A DNA stretch of 64,000 nt from Trametopsis cervina (taxonomy: Eukaryota; Basidiomycota; Agaricomycetes; Polyporales; Irpicaceae). How positions within the stretch are numbered: the first letter of the stretch is position 1; each line of letters starts with the position of its first letter. The notes below the pieces were generated by a model. It did no database searches and was not told the DNA's origin. It was given only the letters and a program-made list of their open reading frames with translations. Location of the stretch: contig MU278354.1 of assembly GCA_022385755.1 (NCBI GenBank), positions 1,008,805-1,072,804 on the forward strand, written 5' to 3'. Below are positions 48,401-59,406 of this stretch, piece by piece. Both the position numbers and the translations under genes were made by a program.

Positions 48401-50234
48401 ATCTAAAACAAGGAACTACGCGACGGATCTGATCATACTTTTTTTGGTCAGCCGCACGCTGAACCAGGTTTGCGAGGAGGAACACGTTGGAGTCCACCCC
48501 CCACCACCCCTTGAACGTCATCCAGGGCATATGAGAATCCGCTTCGAATGCTTCGATATGTGCCATGGACGTCGACCATGGTCTCCTCATGCGCTACTGT
48601 GCTTTGTTAGGTACGAAAACATAAAAATTTTCTATGAAGTGTAGCAGTGCTGACAACAATGGCAGCGAAATACTCTCGCACAAATGGCCTGTGGATGTGG
48701 ATGTTTTCTGCATAGCTGTGGAATTTCTTGTCGAGTGGTTATCCATCCTTTGGTCGCAGCGCCAATTTGGAAGCGCCATTGGCACGTTATTGTCACGACA
48801 CTACCTCCTAGTTCATGGGATAGACATGTGGGCCACGGAGGCGACCGGCGGGCCGTGGCTGGAATATGCAAGGTGGATTGTAATGCTACTGGCCATAGTT
48901 CTTCGAGCTTTCCCGACGGAACCTGAGGGGGAAGCAGGTATGTGACGTTTGGGGTGCCTGGGTTTTGCTTATTGTGCGTGCAGGCTACCTGCGGAAGGGG
49001 TACGGGAAGCTCACCACAGAGGATAGTGGCCCTTTCTGCGTGCGCATGTGGGTGTTTTAGATCGTGATATGGTCCTACTCAACTGATTGGGCATATATAG
49101 ATGCGAGGCAATGACCATGCGTATGCTTTCCTATTCATTTATAATCATCTCCTGACGTAGGATGGCTTTATAGTGGGGTACAATATCACCGATACTATGC
49201 TCCGTGAGGAGATACGTCTCGTTATTTACTCTTTGCCCGACCACCCGGAGCTTAAGACGCGGTGCGCTTTCATCTTTGTTCAAGCCGCTATCCCTTCTGA
49301 GGGAGACTCGCACAGATACCGTCAAGGAATGGATTGGGCTGAGTGTATTGCTCTTTTGTCGAAAAGGCAATGGCTAGTCGAGATAGCGCCACTCGCTAAT
49401 GTCACTGTTACGCACATTCAGTACAGGGCAAAGCGAGTAACACTTCCCCTTGGTCGTCGATCGACTTCCGGCACCCCCAAGAAAGGCTTCCCTCGAGGTG
49501 CGCTCACCGCTGACGAATCTGTTCCAATGACCTATGATCGCCCTCGCCCAGCTCCACAAACTTCGCCTTTATTGGCACAGGTCCAGCGAATCGATGCCGC
49601 CCTCTCACTCACTATTAGGACTTATAGAGTAGAGATTGCTGCTAAGAAGATTCAGCAATGCTTCCGCAGAATACTGGTACTCCGAAGACCTGTCGACCAT
49701 CCAGCGCTCCATTTCCTCGTCAGCGCTGCATTCCAGGAATGCAGCCGGGAGGTCGATAACATTGTCTGGCAAGAGCGACAGGATCGTCATATATTCCTTG
49801 GCCCGCTGCCACATGCCCTAGCGTGTCTCGATGCTATGGCTATGCACTTTGAATTTATGAAGTCACAGGCAGTGAATCGCCTCATACATGCACCGCACGA
49901 TGAGCTCGAGGAGCGAGGATCGGATGTGACTTCCGCCCAGTAAGTGATCAGTCAATGCATTGCACTATATCCCACCCATTGACGCGCACTTCACTCTAGC
50001 AATCTTATGCAAGAAGCCAAGGTACTGCGCCATGACAAACTGGGGCCCACATGTGCGATTTATAACCAGAGCCTGCGGAACGAATTCTACGATCACATAC
50101 GGGCTATCTCGAAGCTCGTGGAGAAGCTTCCCAACAACGTTGGTCCATACATCGCCAACGAGTGGAAAATTGTTCACAGGGGCATTTTGCAAAAGGCAAA
50201 GGAAAAGCAGAGCATCAACCAACGCCGTTCGTAA
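42446..50234 (+). CDS. TRANK1-like UvrD/superfamily 1 helicase
   Basis: Very large multi-exon gene of a family expanded in agaricomycetes (UvrD-like helicase, TRANK1-related). The N-terminal 500 residues have no clear domain. Helicase motifs: Q-motif-like SPEEQRVID at about 44250, then ILGRSGTGKT (Walker A, split by an intron, see findings). RQVFVTRSQHLA (Ia), YVDEAQDN (Walker B, at about 45370) and VWAGDTAQTIFAGSSF (III) follow. SVNHRSQQGI (IV), YESKGLEFDDVLLYKFF (V) and LKSLYVAITRARNNLWI (VI, at about 46450) complete the core. Behind it are TPR-like helices (YYYKLATRAYANAGLTHKADMA, RISGECFLRI). Near 49640 lies an IQ-like AAKKIQQCFRRIL. The C-terminus KEKQSINQRRS stops at 50234. Roughly 2,200 residues and some 25 exons; not every junction was checked. 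DNA or RNA substrate unknown. Confidence 0.85.
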
Positions 50235-50710
50235 TTCAGATAGCGCGTTGTCTCTTCGTGCCTTATTTCCCTTGAAACACCTTCCCTAGTACCGTCATCA
50301 TACCTTGTCACGTCGTCTGTCTTATTATGAGAAACGCGAATGTATCATTACGCAATCTGTATTCTTTCGTCCGATTTCGAGTGTCACATTTCATGCCATG
50401 AAGATTGCTGGTAGCCACGTACATTCGTACAGCAGCACAGACATCCTCTGGTTGCAAGGGAATCGTAAGCCCATCATCGCACCCATTCCTCATGTGTGTT
50501 GAGTGGCCGAGTCCCAGCCACCAGTGTACAAGGCTGGCCAGTTCTCATGCAAGGCTTCAATTACAAGCAACGACAATACGCCGAGGAGGAAAAGATATAT
50601 GTCTGTATATACCGCACGTAGAAACCACTAACGCAACAGCAGGCAACTATTCCGTACGATACCTTATCATTGAGGTTGACCTCAGCCCCAACTAGCACAC
50701 AAGCACATGT
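50235..50710. other. Convergent 3' flanks of helicase and RVS167 genes
   Basis: 476 bp between two facing stop codons. No gene, RNA or repeat recognised. Confidence 0.4.
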
Positions 50711-52403
50711 TCATGTGTCCTGCACGTAATTCCCTTGTCGCTAATTGTAAGACACGGCTAGGATAAAGTAGGAACAGATATAGCTTACCTGGGAATACCC
50801 CCTGTCGTCCATTCAGCTTTCCGGTCCACCAATCCTCCGCACTGTCAGTCTTCTCTACGACCTCGATGCGATCACCTGCCCTGAAGTCTAAATCTCCGTC
50901 TGCTTGCGCCTCGAAGTCGTACAACGCCACAACATATTGCTTTTCTGGCTCAGCTAGTCGGGGTTTTGGCTTCAGCGGAGGGGGAGGAGGTGCCTTCTTG
51001 GCAGCCGTGAAGCCCGGCGATGTTACACCTGTGGGGGAATATGGTGGCGGAGCTGCTACTGAAGTTGGGATCGGTGGTGACGCTTTGGTAAAGCTAGAGG
51101 TGGATGTGCTAGACGGTGAGCGCATAGGTGCACCACTACGAGATGCCGCCGAAGACGCCGTCAGTCCTGACGTAGACCGTCCGAGGGTGCTACCTCCGGC
51201 TGCTCTGTTGGCTTGAACCAGTTTCGCTGAACCACTGGGTATGAGGGCTGGTGCAGTGAGAGTTCCAAACAAAGAACTTACATGTACTAATGATACGTTT
51301 TGTAATGTTCATGTTCTCGATCTGAGCCCATGCATCCGTGCGCTTGGCTTCATAGTCAGGAATCACTTGGGAGGCGGGAACGGAAACGTCAAATTGACCA
51401 CTCTCCGCAAAGCCGTTCAGCTTCTCAAGGAGAAGATAGAAGATGTTCAGTCTACGTCACGCTGGAATCAGTACACCTCTTGTATGCTGTAGGTGACGAG
51501 AGCCGTACTGCATGTAGAAGAATGAGTGGAAGAGTGGGTCGATCAGTCGTGTGGCCAGTTGCATGAATCTTGGAAGGTCGGTCTTCATGGCATTATTAAT
51601 ATAATCGTACTCGTTTGTTGCGATCTCATACTCTTGCTCGAGCTGCGGATGGGTGTAAGCTGACAATACCGCTGCATTTGGATGAAATTAGACCTTGAAT
51701 AGATTCTTCTCGTCGTTCAAAGACTTTTCTTTCTTATCGCGCAGTTTGGTGAGAGCATTATTACGCCGGTCATAATCTAACAGCTGTGGGTAGCAAACAG
51801 GGCAACGTATCACCTTTTGTAGAGATTAAGAGCCACGAAGAACACGCACCTTATGATCACGCTTCGTTATCGATTTCCGTATAGTTTTCATGACACCTTG
51901 AAGTTCCTTGACCGGACTGATAACACGTGTCTCTATCAGCTCCAGCTCTGGCACAACTGCGGCTTTGAGTTCTTCAAGGATGCCTTCAAAGGTGTCCACG
52001 TGTTTCACAGTATGCTCTGCTTCCGGGTGGTTTCTCAAGAGATCGTTCTCGCCAGCGAGGGGACGGAAGAGTGTAGCGAAGTGCTGGGCAAACCCTGCTC
52101 CCGAAGTAAAGAGGTTTGTGACCGACTCATCGAATACCTTCGTGTCCTTCAACAGCTTCTCCGCAGCAGTCTCCAATGCAGCGAACCGTCGAACGTAATC
52201 GTCAAATTCGGGATCAGAGGACTCTACGAAGAGCATCAACAGAGACATTAAAATAATATAGCATTGTGGAGCTTACTCTTTGCCATACCGACCTTGCTGG
52301 TCAGCATGTGCGGCGTGCTATAGCATCGCCCCGACTTTAGCGATAGACCCCAAGCTAGTTCCGTGCACACTTACCGCGCAAAGGCCTTGCTGATTCCCTT
52401 CAT
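50711..52403 (-). CDS. RVS167: BAR-SH3 amphiphysin-like protein Rvs167
   Basis: Endocytic membrane-curving protein that works with Rvs161 at actin patches. The start at 52403 gives [10 protein letters not shown], followed over introns by [10 protein letters not shown], then [17 protein letters not shown]. This amphipathic N-helix and BAR opening match fungal Rvs167/hob1. The BAR body continues [43 protein letters not shown] and [24 protein letters not shown] and [11 protein letters not shown] follow. A Ser/Ala/Pro-rich linker with [10 protein letters not shown] comes next. The C-terminal SH3 domain is [26 protein letters not shown], then [19 protein letters not shown], completed over the last intron and ending at 50711. 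About 430 residues. Head-to-head with SDO1, 415 bp apart. Confidence 0.92.
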
Positions 52404-52818
52404 GGTAAACTCCTTCCCAACGGAACAGACTCGTGTAGGATATTTGGGGGAATGCTCGTTCGTGCACAGCGTGGAAACACTGGAAGGGATGATGGGTGGA
52501 GGTGGCAAGAGAGTGCCCTTGTATCTGGGCGCTTACTCCAACTGTCGCGTAGATAATCTGTCAAGCACCTTACCTCGCACCTCCCTTGCTTGTTCTGTGA
52601 GTAGCCACAAGTCCTTACTGGCTTTCGTCTGACCTGTCCTCCTGTGATAGCCGCACTGATTAGCCTGGTCTAAAATATCCTACAAGTCTTCATCTGACTC
52701 GCGAAGCTGAACTCGGCACCGAACCGTCATTCATAAGTAAGCAAGGATGCTGATGAGCTTCCCCTCACACTCTCGTTGAAGTTTTGCACCCAGCTAACAT
52801 TAGCCTCAAACCTCTACG
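52404..52818. promoter_or_regulatory. Divergent promoter region RVS167 / SDO1
   Basis: 415 bp between divergent start codons. A plus-strand open frame (52363-52632) is antisense to the RVS167 leader and not considered real. No TATA element stands out. Confidence 0.4.
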
Positions 52819-53785
52819 ATGCCCATACAACAACCCTCCAACCAGATCAAGTACGCCCTACACCGGTTCTCTCACGTTCCTCACTCACCATCAGATTCCT
52901 AGACTCACCAATGTCGCTATTGTGCGTCTGAAAAAGGGCGGCAAGCGATTCGAGGTGAGTGTCGGCTTGATGAACGAACTATCATCGCGTTAAACGCAAT
53001 GAACCTCATAGATTGCATGCTACAAGAACAAAGTCCAGGAATGGCGCAATGGCGTCGAAACGAATCTCGATGACGTACTTCAAATAGTGAACGTTTTCAT
53101 GAATGTTTCGAAAGGAGAAGTAGCCAAACATCAAGACCTGCAGAAGTGCTTCGGCACTAGCGACACGAACAAAGTTGTTGAAGAGGTGTGTACCGAACGT
53201 CATATCGCGCAGGACTTTCCGTAATGGAGCAAATCGCACGCAGATTCTGAAGAAAGGCGAAGTACAAGTCAACGAGAAGGAGCGCGACCACGATTTGTCG
53301 GCTCTTCGGAAAGAGATTGCGACTCTTGTAGCCGAGAAATGCGTCGACCCATCAACACAACGCCCGTACTCTGTCGGGGTGATAGACAAGGCCATGACCG
53401 AAGCAGGATTCAGTGTTCAGCAGGGCAAGACGGCCAAAAGCCAGGTATCACAATGCATCAGACTGTTGCAAACAGAGTCGAAGCTCCCCATTCAGCGTGC
53501 GAGGATGAGGGTGAAAGTGACGATGCCTGCTCAAGACGGAGAGAAGCTGAAGCAAAAGATATTGGAAGGTGCAGAGACAGTTGAGAGCGATCAGATGGGC
53601 CAACAAGACTGGGAAGCGGTAAGAATCTATCGCAAACACACCGTTGCATTTCTCTAATGTATGGCCTTCAGATTCTGCTGATCGATCCTGGTCAATTCCG
53701 AATCATCAACGAGGTTTTGCAAAAGGAATGCAAAGGTCGTGGAAGGCTCGAAACTATGACCTTCGCAGCAACAACAACCAGTTAA
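52819..53785 (+). CDS. SDO1: SBDS/Sdo1 ribosome maturation protein
   Basis: Releases Tif6 (eIF6) from the pre-60S subunit together with the GTPase Efl1. The start gives MPIQQPSNQIK, joined by an intron to LTNVAIVRLKKGGKRFE. The second intron leads to IACYKNKVQEWRNGVETNLDDVLQ; this is the FYSH domain. FMNVSKGEVAKHQDLQKCFGT and ILKKGEVQVNEKERDH close it. The central helical domain includes IATLVAEKCVDPSTQRPYSV and IDKAM. The C-terminal ferredoxin-like domain includes LPIQRARMRVKV and IDPGQFRIINEVLQKECKGRGRLE. The end is TFAATTTS at 53785. About 250 residues and five exons; all three domains present. Divergent from RVS167 and convergent with ALG1, whose stop is 90 bp downstream. Confidence 0.95.
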
Positions 53786-53875
53786 ACGGTCTCGACTTCA
53801 CCCTTCAGCTCCTTCCGCCCTTGCATTGTATAGCATATCCATGAAATGTATCCGTATATATCCAGTCCTGATTCT

Positions 53876-55883
53876 TTATTCTCGGTCGATCGACAAGTCA
53901 CTGAGCAGCAGAGGTTTCATCACTCGGTCCCAGTTCTGTGCCCATGTGCACCAGTCCCATTCTTCCCCTGCTGGACTCTGTCTCCCATTACCCAACGAAC
54001 TGGCTGAACGTACGTCTCTAGGCGAACTGACTTTGTCTGAAGCAACAGGCAAGCTTTTGACGAGCGACGATCTGAGAGCGGATAGCGTCGATGCATTGGG
54101 AAAGTCAGTCAGAAGACTCTATAATCTGTCATCAGCAATGCTCAACACATCACACAGTGGTGACTCTCATACCTCTATTTGGGCAGCTAATTGGTCCGCA
54201 TTTTTGAACACCAAACCGTTCAAGCCGTCTTTCACCAACTCATCCAGGCTAGAAGAGCATGTGATATCGAAGGTAAGTATAGGTTCTTCCTCACTATAAG
54301 CATAAAGCACACACCAGGCGAAGTCAAGAGCGCAGACCGGCAAACCACATCCAAACATGTCCACCACTTTCATGGGAAGGTCTATCCCTGAGGAGCTGGA
54401 ATGTAGCGAAATGCCCAAGTCGGCTGAACCTAGGACAGAAGTCAGCCAGAGCAACGTAGTTAAGACTGTGACTTACCCAGCAGTAAGGGATAGTCCGACG
54501 CTTCCAGCCACATGCTGATCAAACGAACATGTGTCCAGGCCTTGTTCTCTCCATCTTCCAGTTTCTCCACCTCCTTCAGGTATTTCTCCCTATCAGGCCC
54601 CTTGCCCGTTACGACCATCATTACTTTCGGCAATTGGCCTTCTGCTGCTGAAGCTGCTTTCTGGTTGTAGATAGTCAATGCATCGAGCAGCATGCTGAAG
54701 TCCTCGTCTGGCGTCCATGAAGTGCTTGATACAAGGAGCGCAGGGCGGTCATGCCGTTGGGAGGGAAACGTCTGGGATTCGTCTCCCGTGACGGTAGAAT
54801 TGTGCTGTGCTGAAACTTCTGTGAACGGTGTAGAGTACGGAATGGCGAATTCAGGAAGCCACGTTTTGAGATTGGCAGCGGAGAAGTAGAGATTTATCCT
54901 CTCAAATAGCTAGGGGAGAAAGAATGAGGTCACAAACTAGGCTGTACCGAACTTGACACACCTCGTGCATCTCCGTCTCAGTAGCGCGATGGAAATGCGA
55001 AGGTGGACGGTCGTGCAGCACAACTTTGATACCTCTTCGAGCCACTCAGAATCATCGTGGTAACACGTGCTTTGACACTGACCGTAGGTTCCACTTCTCG
55101 GTCAAACAGTCGCGCATGGCCTGTGTCACAAAGAGATGCGCATATGCTGACCGTCCGAAGAAGCCTTCGAACCTATCCAGGGAATGTTTATCAGAGCCAA
55201 TCAGGGTCGTACTAGAGCGGCATACCATTCCGAAGTCTTTACCAGAACATGCCTAGGACCGAGCTTCAGAGCAAGGATGCTGTATCCGAGGTTATGCCAG
55301 TCGATGATGACCTTGCTTCCTGTGAGCCACCCGACAAGCCATACGAGCGCAAGGGTCGGTACGCTGGGAGGGTTCTTACTTTCAAGGCTTCTGTATAGCA
55401 CATTCTACGAGTGAGAAGCAAAACGCACTTGTACTACAATGAACTCTGGCGGGTGGGGTACTCGTACGAGCAGTGCTTCGAGGATTGTAAATACTTGCAG
55501 TACAACTTTTCGCGGGGCTGAAACAATGAAAGGTGTTCCTGGGATCGGTTTCGGAGGGTCTGGGAGGTATAGGAACCGCACTCGAGGGAGAGATAGTAAT
55601 GAGGGTATAGGCTTTGTTCCTGAGGTCAAACAATCAGAGAGTAGTCGCACACGTATAAAGTAGGCTTCTGACCTTTGTTCCCAATAATGTATGTCTCAAA
55701 TTCGTTGGTGGCAAAGCTCTCTGCATGATACATCATTCTTGGACTCCGTCCGACATCGCCAAGTACCAGAATTGCGACCGAACGGAGCAAGGGTTTCTGT
55801 CTTGAGGCAAGAACTAACTTCAGCGCCACAAAACCACATATTGCAAGGACAGCAAGAGAGATGACGGTTGGTCTGTCCAACAT
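53876..55883 (-). CDS. ALG1: Alg1 beta-1,4-mannosyltransferase
   Basis: Adds the first mannose to GlcNAc2-PP-dolichol on the cytosolic face of the ER (GT33). It starts at 55883 with a membrane anchor ([20 protein letters not shown]), then [20 protein letters not shown], the Alg1 signature. Spliced exons continue [23 protein letters not shown] and [13 protein letters not shown], then [33 protein letters not shown] and [19 protein letters not shown] follow. The catalytic C-terminal Rossmann half is ASDYPLLLG, then [26 protein letters not shown] and CGLPVCAL. A further exon has [14 protein letters not shown], with an ExxN-like GLNG loop. The C-terminus [18 protein letters not shown] stops at 53876. 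About 480 residues, eight or so introns. ATG-to-ATG distance to NFU1 is 215 bp. Confidence 0.94.
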
Positions 55884-56098
55884 TTCTACCCGTCGGCGGA
55901 GGGTCAGACGTTCATGAAGTACTCAAGGAACCAGGAGAAGGGATACAGCAGCCTCAAGCGTGTCAGTATGAGATCGGCTGATGTCAAGACCTAACCCTAG
56001 TGTGCTTATGACGATGACCAATTACGTCTGCTGAATTGCTTGCAAAGCCTTGCTGCCAACTACCATTACCTTCAGACCTAACCACTCAAGTTTACAAA
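55884..56098. promoter_or_regulatory. Short bidirectional promoter ALG1 / NFU1
   Basis: 215 bp between the divergent start codons, so both core promoters must lie here. No TATA element is obvious. Confidence 0.45.
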
Positions 56099-57100
56099 AT
56101 GTCCACATCACGAGCAGCTTCATCGACTCTGCGAACACTGACTAGAACTTCGCGTTCTCCTGTACCATCATGCAGCTTCCGAGGCTTCGCGGTAGCCCCT
56201 GCGAGGAGACATATATCCTATACTGCGTCCCGTCAAGCGAGTCTTACGCATGGACCAACACTAGCCACAGCATCTTCGAGACATGCGCACTCGCTTCCCT
56301 CACATGAGAGATCCATGCAGTGTAAGTACTCTGTTCGTCAAGTTCGATGGCTCTACTCACGTGGCTTGTTTACTACAGACCGCTCGATGTTCATACAGAC
56401 AGAGACAACGCCAAATGACGACTCTCTCAAGTTTGTCCCTGGTGTACCTGTAATGGAGGATGGAAGTGCCGAGTTCTTGGATACCCGTTCGGCCCTCAAG
56501 TCGCCGCTTGCTATCCGCCTCATGGGCATCGAAGGTGTTACAGCAGTGTTCTACGGGCCCGACTTCGTGACTGTGTCAAAGGATGCTGAGACCGCATGGG
56601 CCGTTGTCAAACCGGAGGTGTATTCTATACTCATGGAGTTCTTCTCGTCGTCACAATCTCTGTTCCGGTCAGAGGAAGACAGGGAGGCCGCGGGACCTCA
56701 AGATACGCGGATATTGGACACGGACTCGGAGACGGTCGCTATGATCAAGGAGCTCCTCGAGACCAGAGTGCGGCCTGCTATCATGGAGGATGGGGGAGAT
56801 ATTGAGTATAGAGGATTCTCGGATGAGGGTATCGTGCAGGTGAAGTTGAAAGGAAGCTGTAGAGGATGCGATTCCAGCACAGTCACGCTGAAGAGTGGTA
56901 TTGAGCGGATGTTAATGCATTACATCCCTGAAGTCAACGGCGTAGAGCAGGTATGTTTTCAAGGAAATCGGCTGGCCGGATATGCCGCTTATATACTTCC
57001 TTAGATTCTTGATCAGGAGGAACAAATCGCCAACGAAGAGTTTGAAAAGCTCGAAAAGCGATTGGAGAGCAGTAGTGCAAAGAAGCAGGATTCACCGTAA
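56099..57100 (+). CDS. NFU1: NFU1 iron-sulfur cluster scaffold, mitochondrial
   Basis: Delivers [4Fe-4S] clusters to lipoyl synthase and other mitochondrial enzymes. The N-terminus is Ser/Arg-rich without acidic residues (MSTSRAASSTLRTLTRTSRS), a clear mitochondrial presequence. An intron after SMQ yields YRSMFIQTETTPN, opening the Nfu N-domain (LKFVPG, SPLAIRLMGIEGVTAVFYGPDFVTVSK). The C-terminal NifU-like domain is IKELLETRVRPAIMEDGGDIEY, then VQVKLKGSCRGCDSSTVTLKSGIERML. Its CxxC (CRGC) binds the cluster. The last intron restores GVEQILDQEEQIANEEFEKLEKRL. The stop at 57100 follows KKQDSP; skipping it through a GTAAGT donor at the same place would end the protein at 57174 with a few other residues. 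About 300 residues. Confidence 0.94.
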
Positions 57101-57174
57101 GTTCAGGGTCTGACTGTGTGAACCGGTGAACTCATTTGGTTGCGTGTAGTATGGCACAGTATATGTCTGCATGA

Positions 57175-57576
57175 TATCTTATGTCTAAAGCCTAATACAT
57201 TAATTCCACTCACTCATTTATGATGTCGGAGTCCACATTATTATTGTTGCTCCTCTCCCATACATCTACTAGATCCAACATGATATATGTGAGACCTTTC
57301 AACTCATGCATGGATGCAGGTGCCCTGTATCTAAATTGAGCATTGCAGTGCTGGTTTTAACAACATTTCGCATAGTGTGAGCCAGAGCAGCACGAATCTC
57401 GGCTATTCGACCCCCGGCATCAACCGGACCGAATCTAATCAGCTTGAGTATTTCTCATCTCGACATGCATATACTCTGCGCAGGTCTGGTAGTAAGCCCT
57501 TCAAAGCCCACATATACACACTCAACAACCTATCCGGATCCGACATAATCCCCTTCGCATCTCCCATCTCGCCACC
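57175..57576. other. NFU1 3' flank and HEM3 upstream region
   Basis: 400 bp. The last 60 bases are rich in C and T (cccttcgcatctcccatctcgccacc) before the HEM3 ATG, typical of a fungal leader. No gene recognised. Confidence 0.45.
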
Positions 57577-58761
57577 ATGTCTTCAGACTCGCCGCGCAAA
57601 TTTATCCTCGCCTCCAGAGCTTCCGAGCTTGCACAGATCCAGACCAACATCACACGCGATGCTTTGCAGGCCAAATTCCCCTCAATTGCGTTCGAGACGT
57701 CCTTCATGACCACGGGAGGCGACCACAATCAATCGCAGGCCTTGTATCTTCTCGGAGGGAAGTCCCTATGGACGAAGGAACTAGAGGTCGCGCTGAAGGA
57801 GGGTGTGGTCGACATGCTCGTGCACTCGTACAAGGATGTGCCAACGACGTTACCAGACGGGTGCGAGATTGCGGGCGTGTTGGAAAGAGAGGATCCGGTA
57901 GACTCGTTGGTCGTGAGGAAGGACTTACATTGGAAGACGCTGGAAGAGTTGCCGGACGGGTCAGTGGTCGGGACGAGCAGTGTGAGAAGGGTGGCGCAGC
58001 TCAAGCGTATTTTCCCTAAGCTCGTCTTCCGGGATGTGGTGAGTGAACCGGAATCCATATGTGTATGTCCACACGATCTGACCGCTCCGTGTGGCATGCG
58101 TGTAGCGAGGGAACCTGTGCGTACATTTCATTTCGCCCTGGGTAGCTGCGATTATGATTTCTCACTATATGCTCTACTCTATAGGAACACGCGCATTTCA
58201 AAGCTGGACGCGCCGGACAGCCCCTACGTAGCTCTCATCCTTGCCAAAGCTGGACTTCTGCGGCTAGGCTGGAAAGCACGCATCTCCTCAGACATCTCTC
58301 CGCCCACGCTGTACCACGCCGTCAGCCAAGGCGCGTTGGCCATCGAGATCCGCGCGGACGACGCAGAGGCGCGTGAGTTCTGTCGCTCGATTACACATTG
58401 GCAAACCGAGTGGAGATGCGCGGCTGAGCGGGCGTGTTTGAGAGTGCTGGAGGGCGGATGCAGTGTTCCGGTGGGCGTGAGCACGGAGTTGGTTGAGAAG
58501 GACGGGCAACAAGCGGGAACATTGAAGATCTCAGGGTGTGTGACCGCACTCACAGGCGACCCGCATTACCTGCTGGGTTTGGATGAGGAGGTGAACAGTT
58601 TGAAGGATGCAGAGGCTGTGGGCGCAAAGCTGGCCAGAGCTTTATATGGGACTGGCGCGAAGGAGGTACTGGAGGACATCAACCAAGACAGGGAGAAGCG
58701 TATCGGGGAGGCGAAGACAACTGAAGAAAAAGAGAAGATCGAGGCTGCTATTGCTGCATAG
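57577..58761 (+). CDS. HEM3: Porphobilinogen deaminase (hydroxymethylbilane synthase)
   Basis: Third common step of haem synthesis: joins four porphobilinogens into hydroxymethylbilane. Exons 57577-58038, 58106-58116 and 58185-58761 give 349 residues. Domain 1 has ILASRASELAQIQT, TTGGDHNQSQALYLLGGKSLWTKELE and MLVHSYKDVPTTLPDG. Then SVVGTSSVRRVAQLK (substrate-binding Arg pair) and FRDV. The 11-nt exon with its flanks encodes RGNLNTR, needed for activity. Domain 3 carries LEGGCSVPVGV, with the Cys that holds the dipyrromethane cofactor. The C-terminus is a charged helix. Reading straight across 58039-58184 stays open but replaces RGNL by about 48 unrelated residues, so the spliced form is far more likely. 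Cytosolic, as no presequence is seen. Confidence 0.95.
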   Translation: MSSDSPRKFILASRASELAQIQTNITRDALQAKFPSIAFETSFMTTGGDHNQSQALYLLGGKSLWTKELEVALKEGVVDMLVHSYKDVPTTLPDGCEIAGVLEREDPVDSLVVRKDLHWKTLEELPDGSVVGTSSVRRVAQLKRIFPKLVFRDVVSEPESICVCPHDLTAPCGMRVAREPVRTFHFALGSCDYDFSLYALLYRNTRISKLDAPDSPYVALILAKAGLLRLGWKARISSDISPPTLYHAVSQGALAIEIRADDAEAREFCRSITHWQTEWRCAAERACLRVLEGGCSVPVGVSTELVEKDGQQAGTLKISGCVTALTGDPHYLLGLDEEVNSLKDAEAVGAKLARALYGTGAKEVLEDINQDREKRIGEAKTTEEKEKIEAAIAA

Positions 58762-59406
58762 TCAAACATTGAATTACTGTCACAAAGATGTACTGTAGAA
58801 TGCTGAGCTTACCGGACTGTATGTCCACCAAGTAGCATGCACAATTAGAGATGCGTCAGAACTCCAGGTCTTCCTTGCAAACCTCAGAAAAGCAGGACAG
58901 AGTGAACCAATATATTGACAAGTGGCTAGGTAGATACAGTGGTCCTTCCAGGTTGTATGTAATCTGCCACATTACCTGATTACTAGTTGCTTGAAACTGG
59001 CCGGATGAGTCCAGGGAATGAGTAATGAGCTCAAATGAATATTCCTTGCTAAACCACGTTGAGGGGCGGTCGAGATGCTGCACCTATCAACGAAAAGATA
59101 ACGCAAGAATCCCAGAGAGATTTGTCTACATCCCCGCGAGCGCCTGCATCTTCCAAGAACCCTTTGAAAGTGTCGACGGAAGGCAAGTGACTCTATGGCG
59201 GGGACGACGTAAAGACATTGTGAGGAAAAAGAACGCGACTCGCGGTCAAAATTTATATCGCGAGTATTTGGTCGTGTTTGTGAGAAAGTGTCTGACGCCA
59301 GAATGGGTCCTGTCCGGTCGATGGAACGAGCCATGACTGCCGCTGAAGCATGCAGCTTTGACCCGACCGCGGACTCTTCTTCTCTTACCACTTCGTCCAC
59401 TAACCG
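58762..59406. other. Spacer HEM3 / UBE2W-type gene
   Basis: 645 bp. Antisense and plus-strand frames around 58972-59481 show no domain. Probably 3' flank of HEM3 and promoter of the E2 gene. Confidence 0.4.

Noticed and set aside
42446..50234. Splitting the large helicase locus into two or three genes (N-terminal part, helicase, TPR part)
   Set aside because: Exons stay on one strand in compatible phases with only short introns, and related fungal proteins have the same N-region, helicase core and helical tail order.
58039..58184. HEM3 as a single 394-residue open frame without introns
   Set aside because: The read-through stretch contains no conserved residue and removes RGNL; good splice sites and the microexon restore the family sequence.
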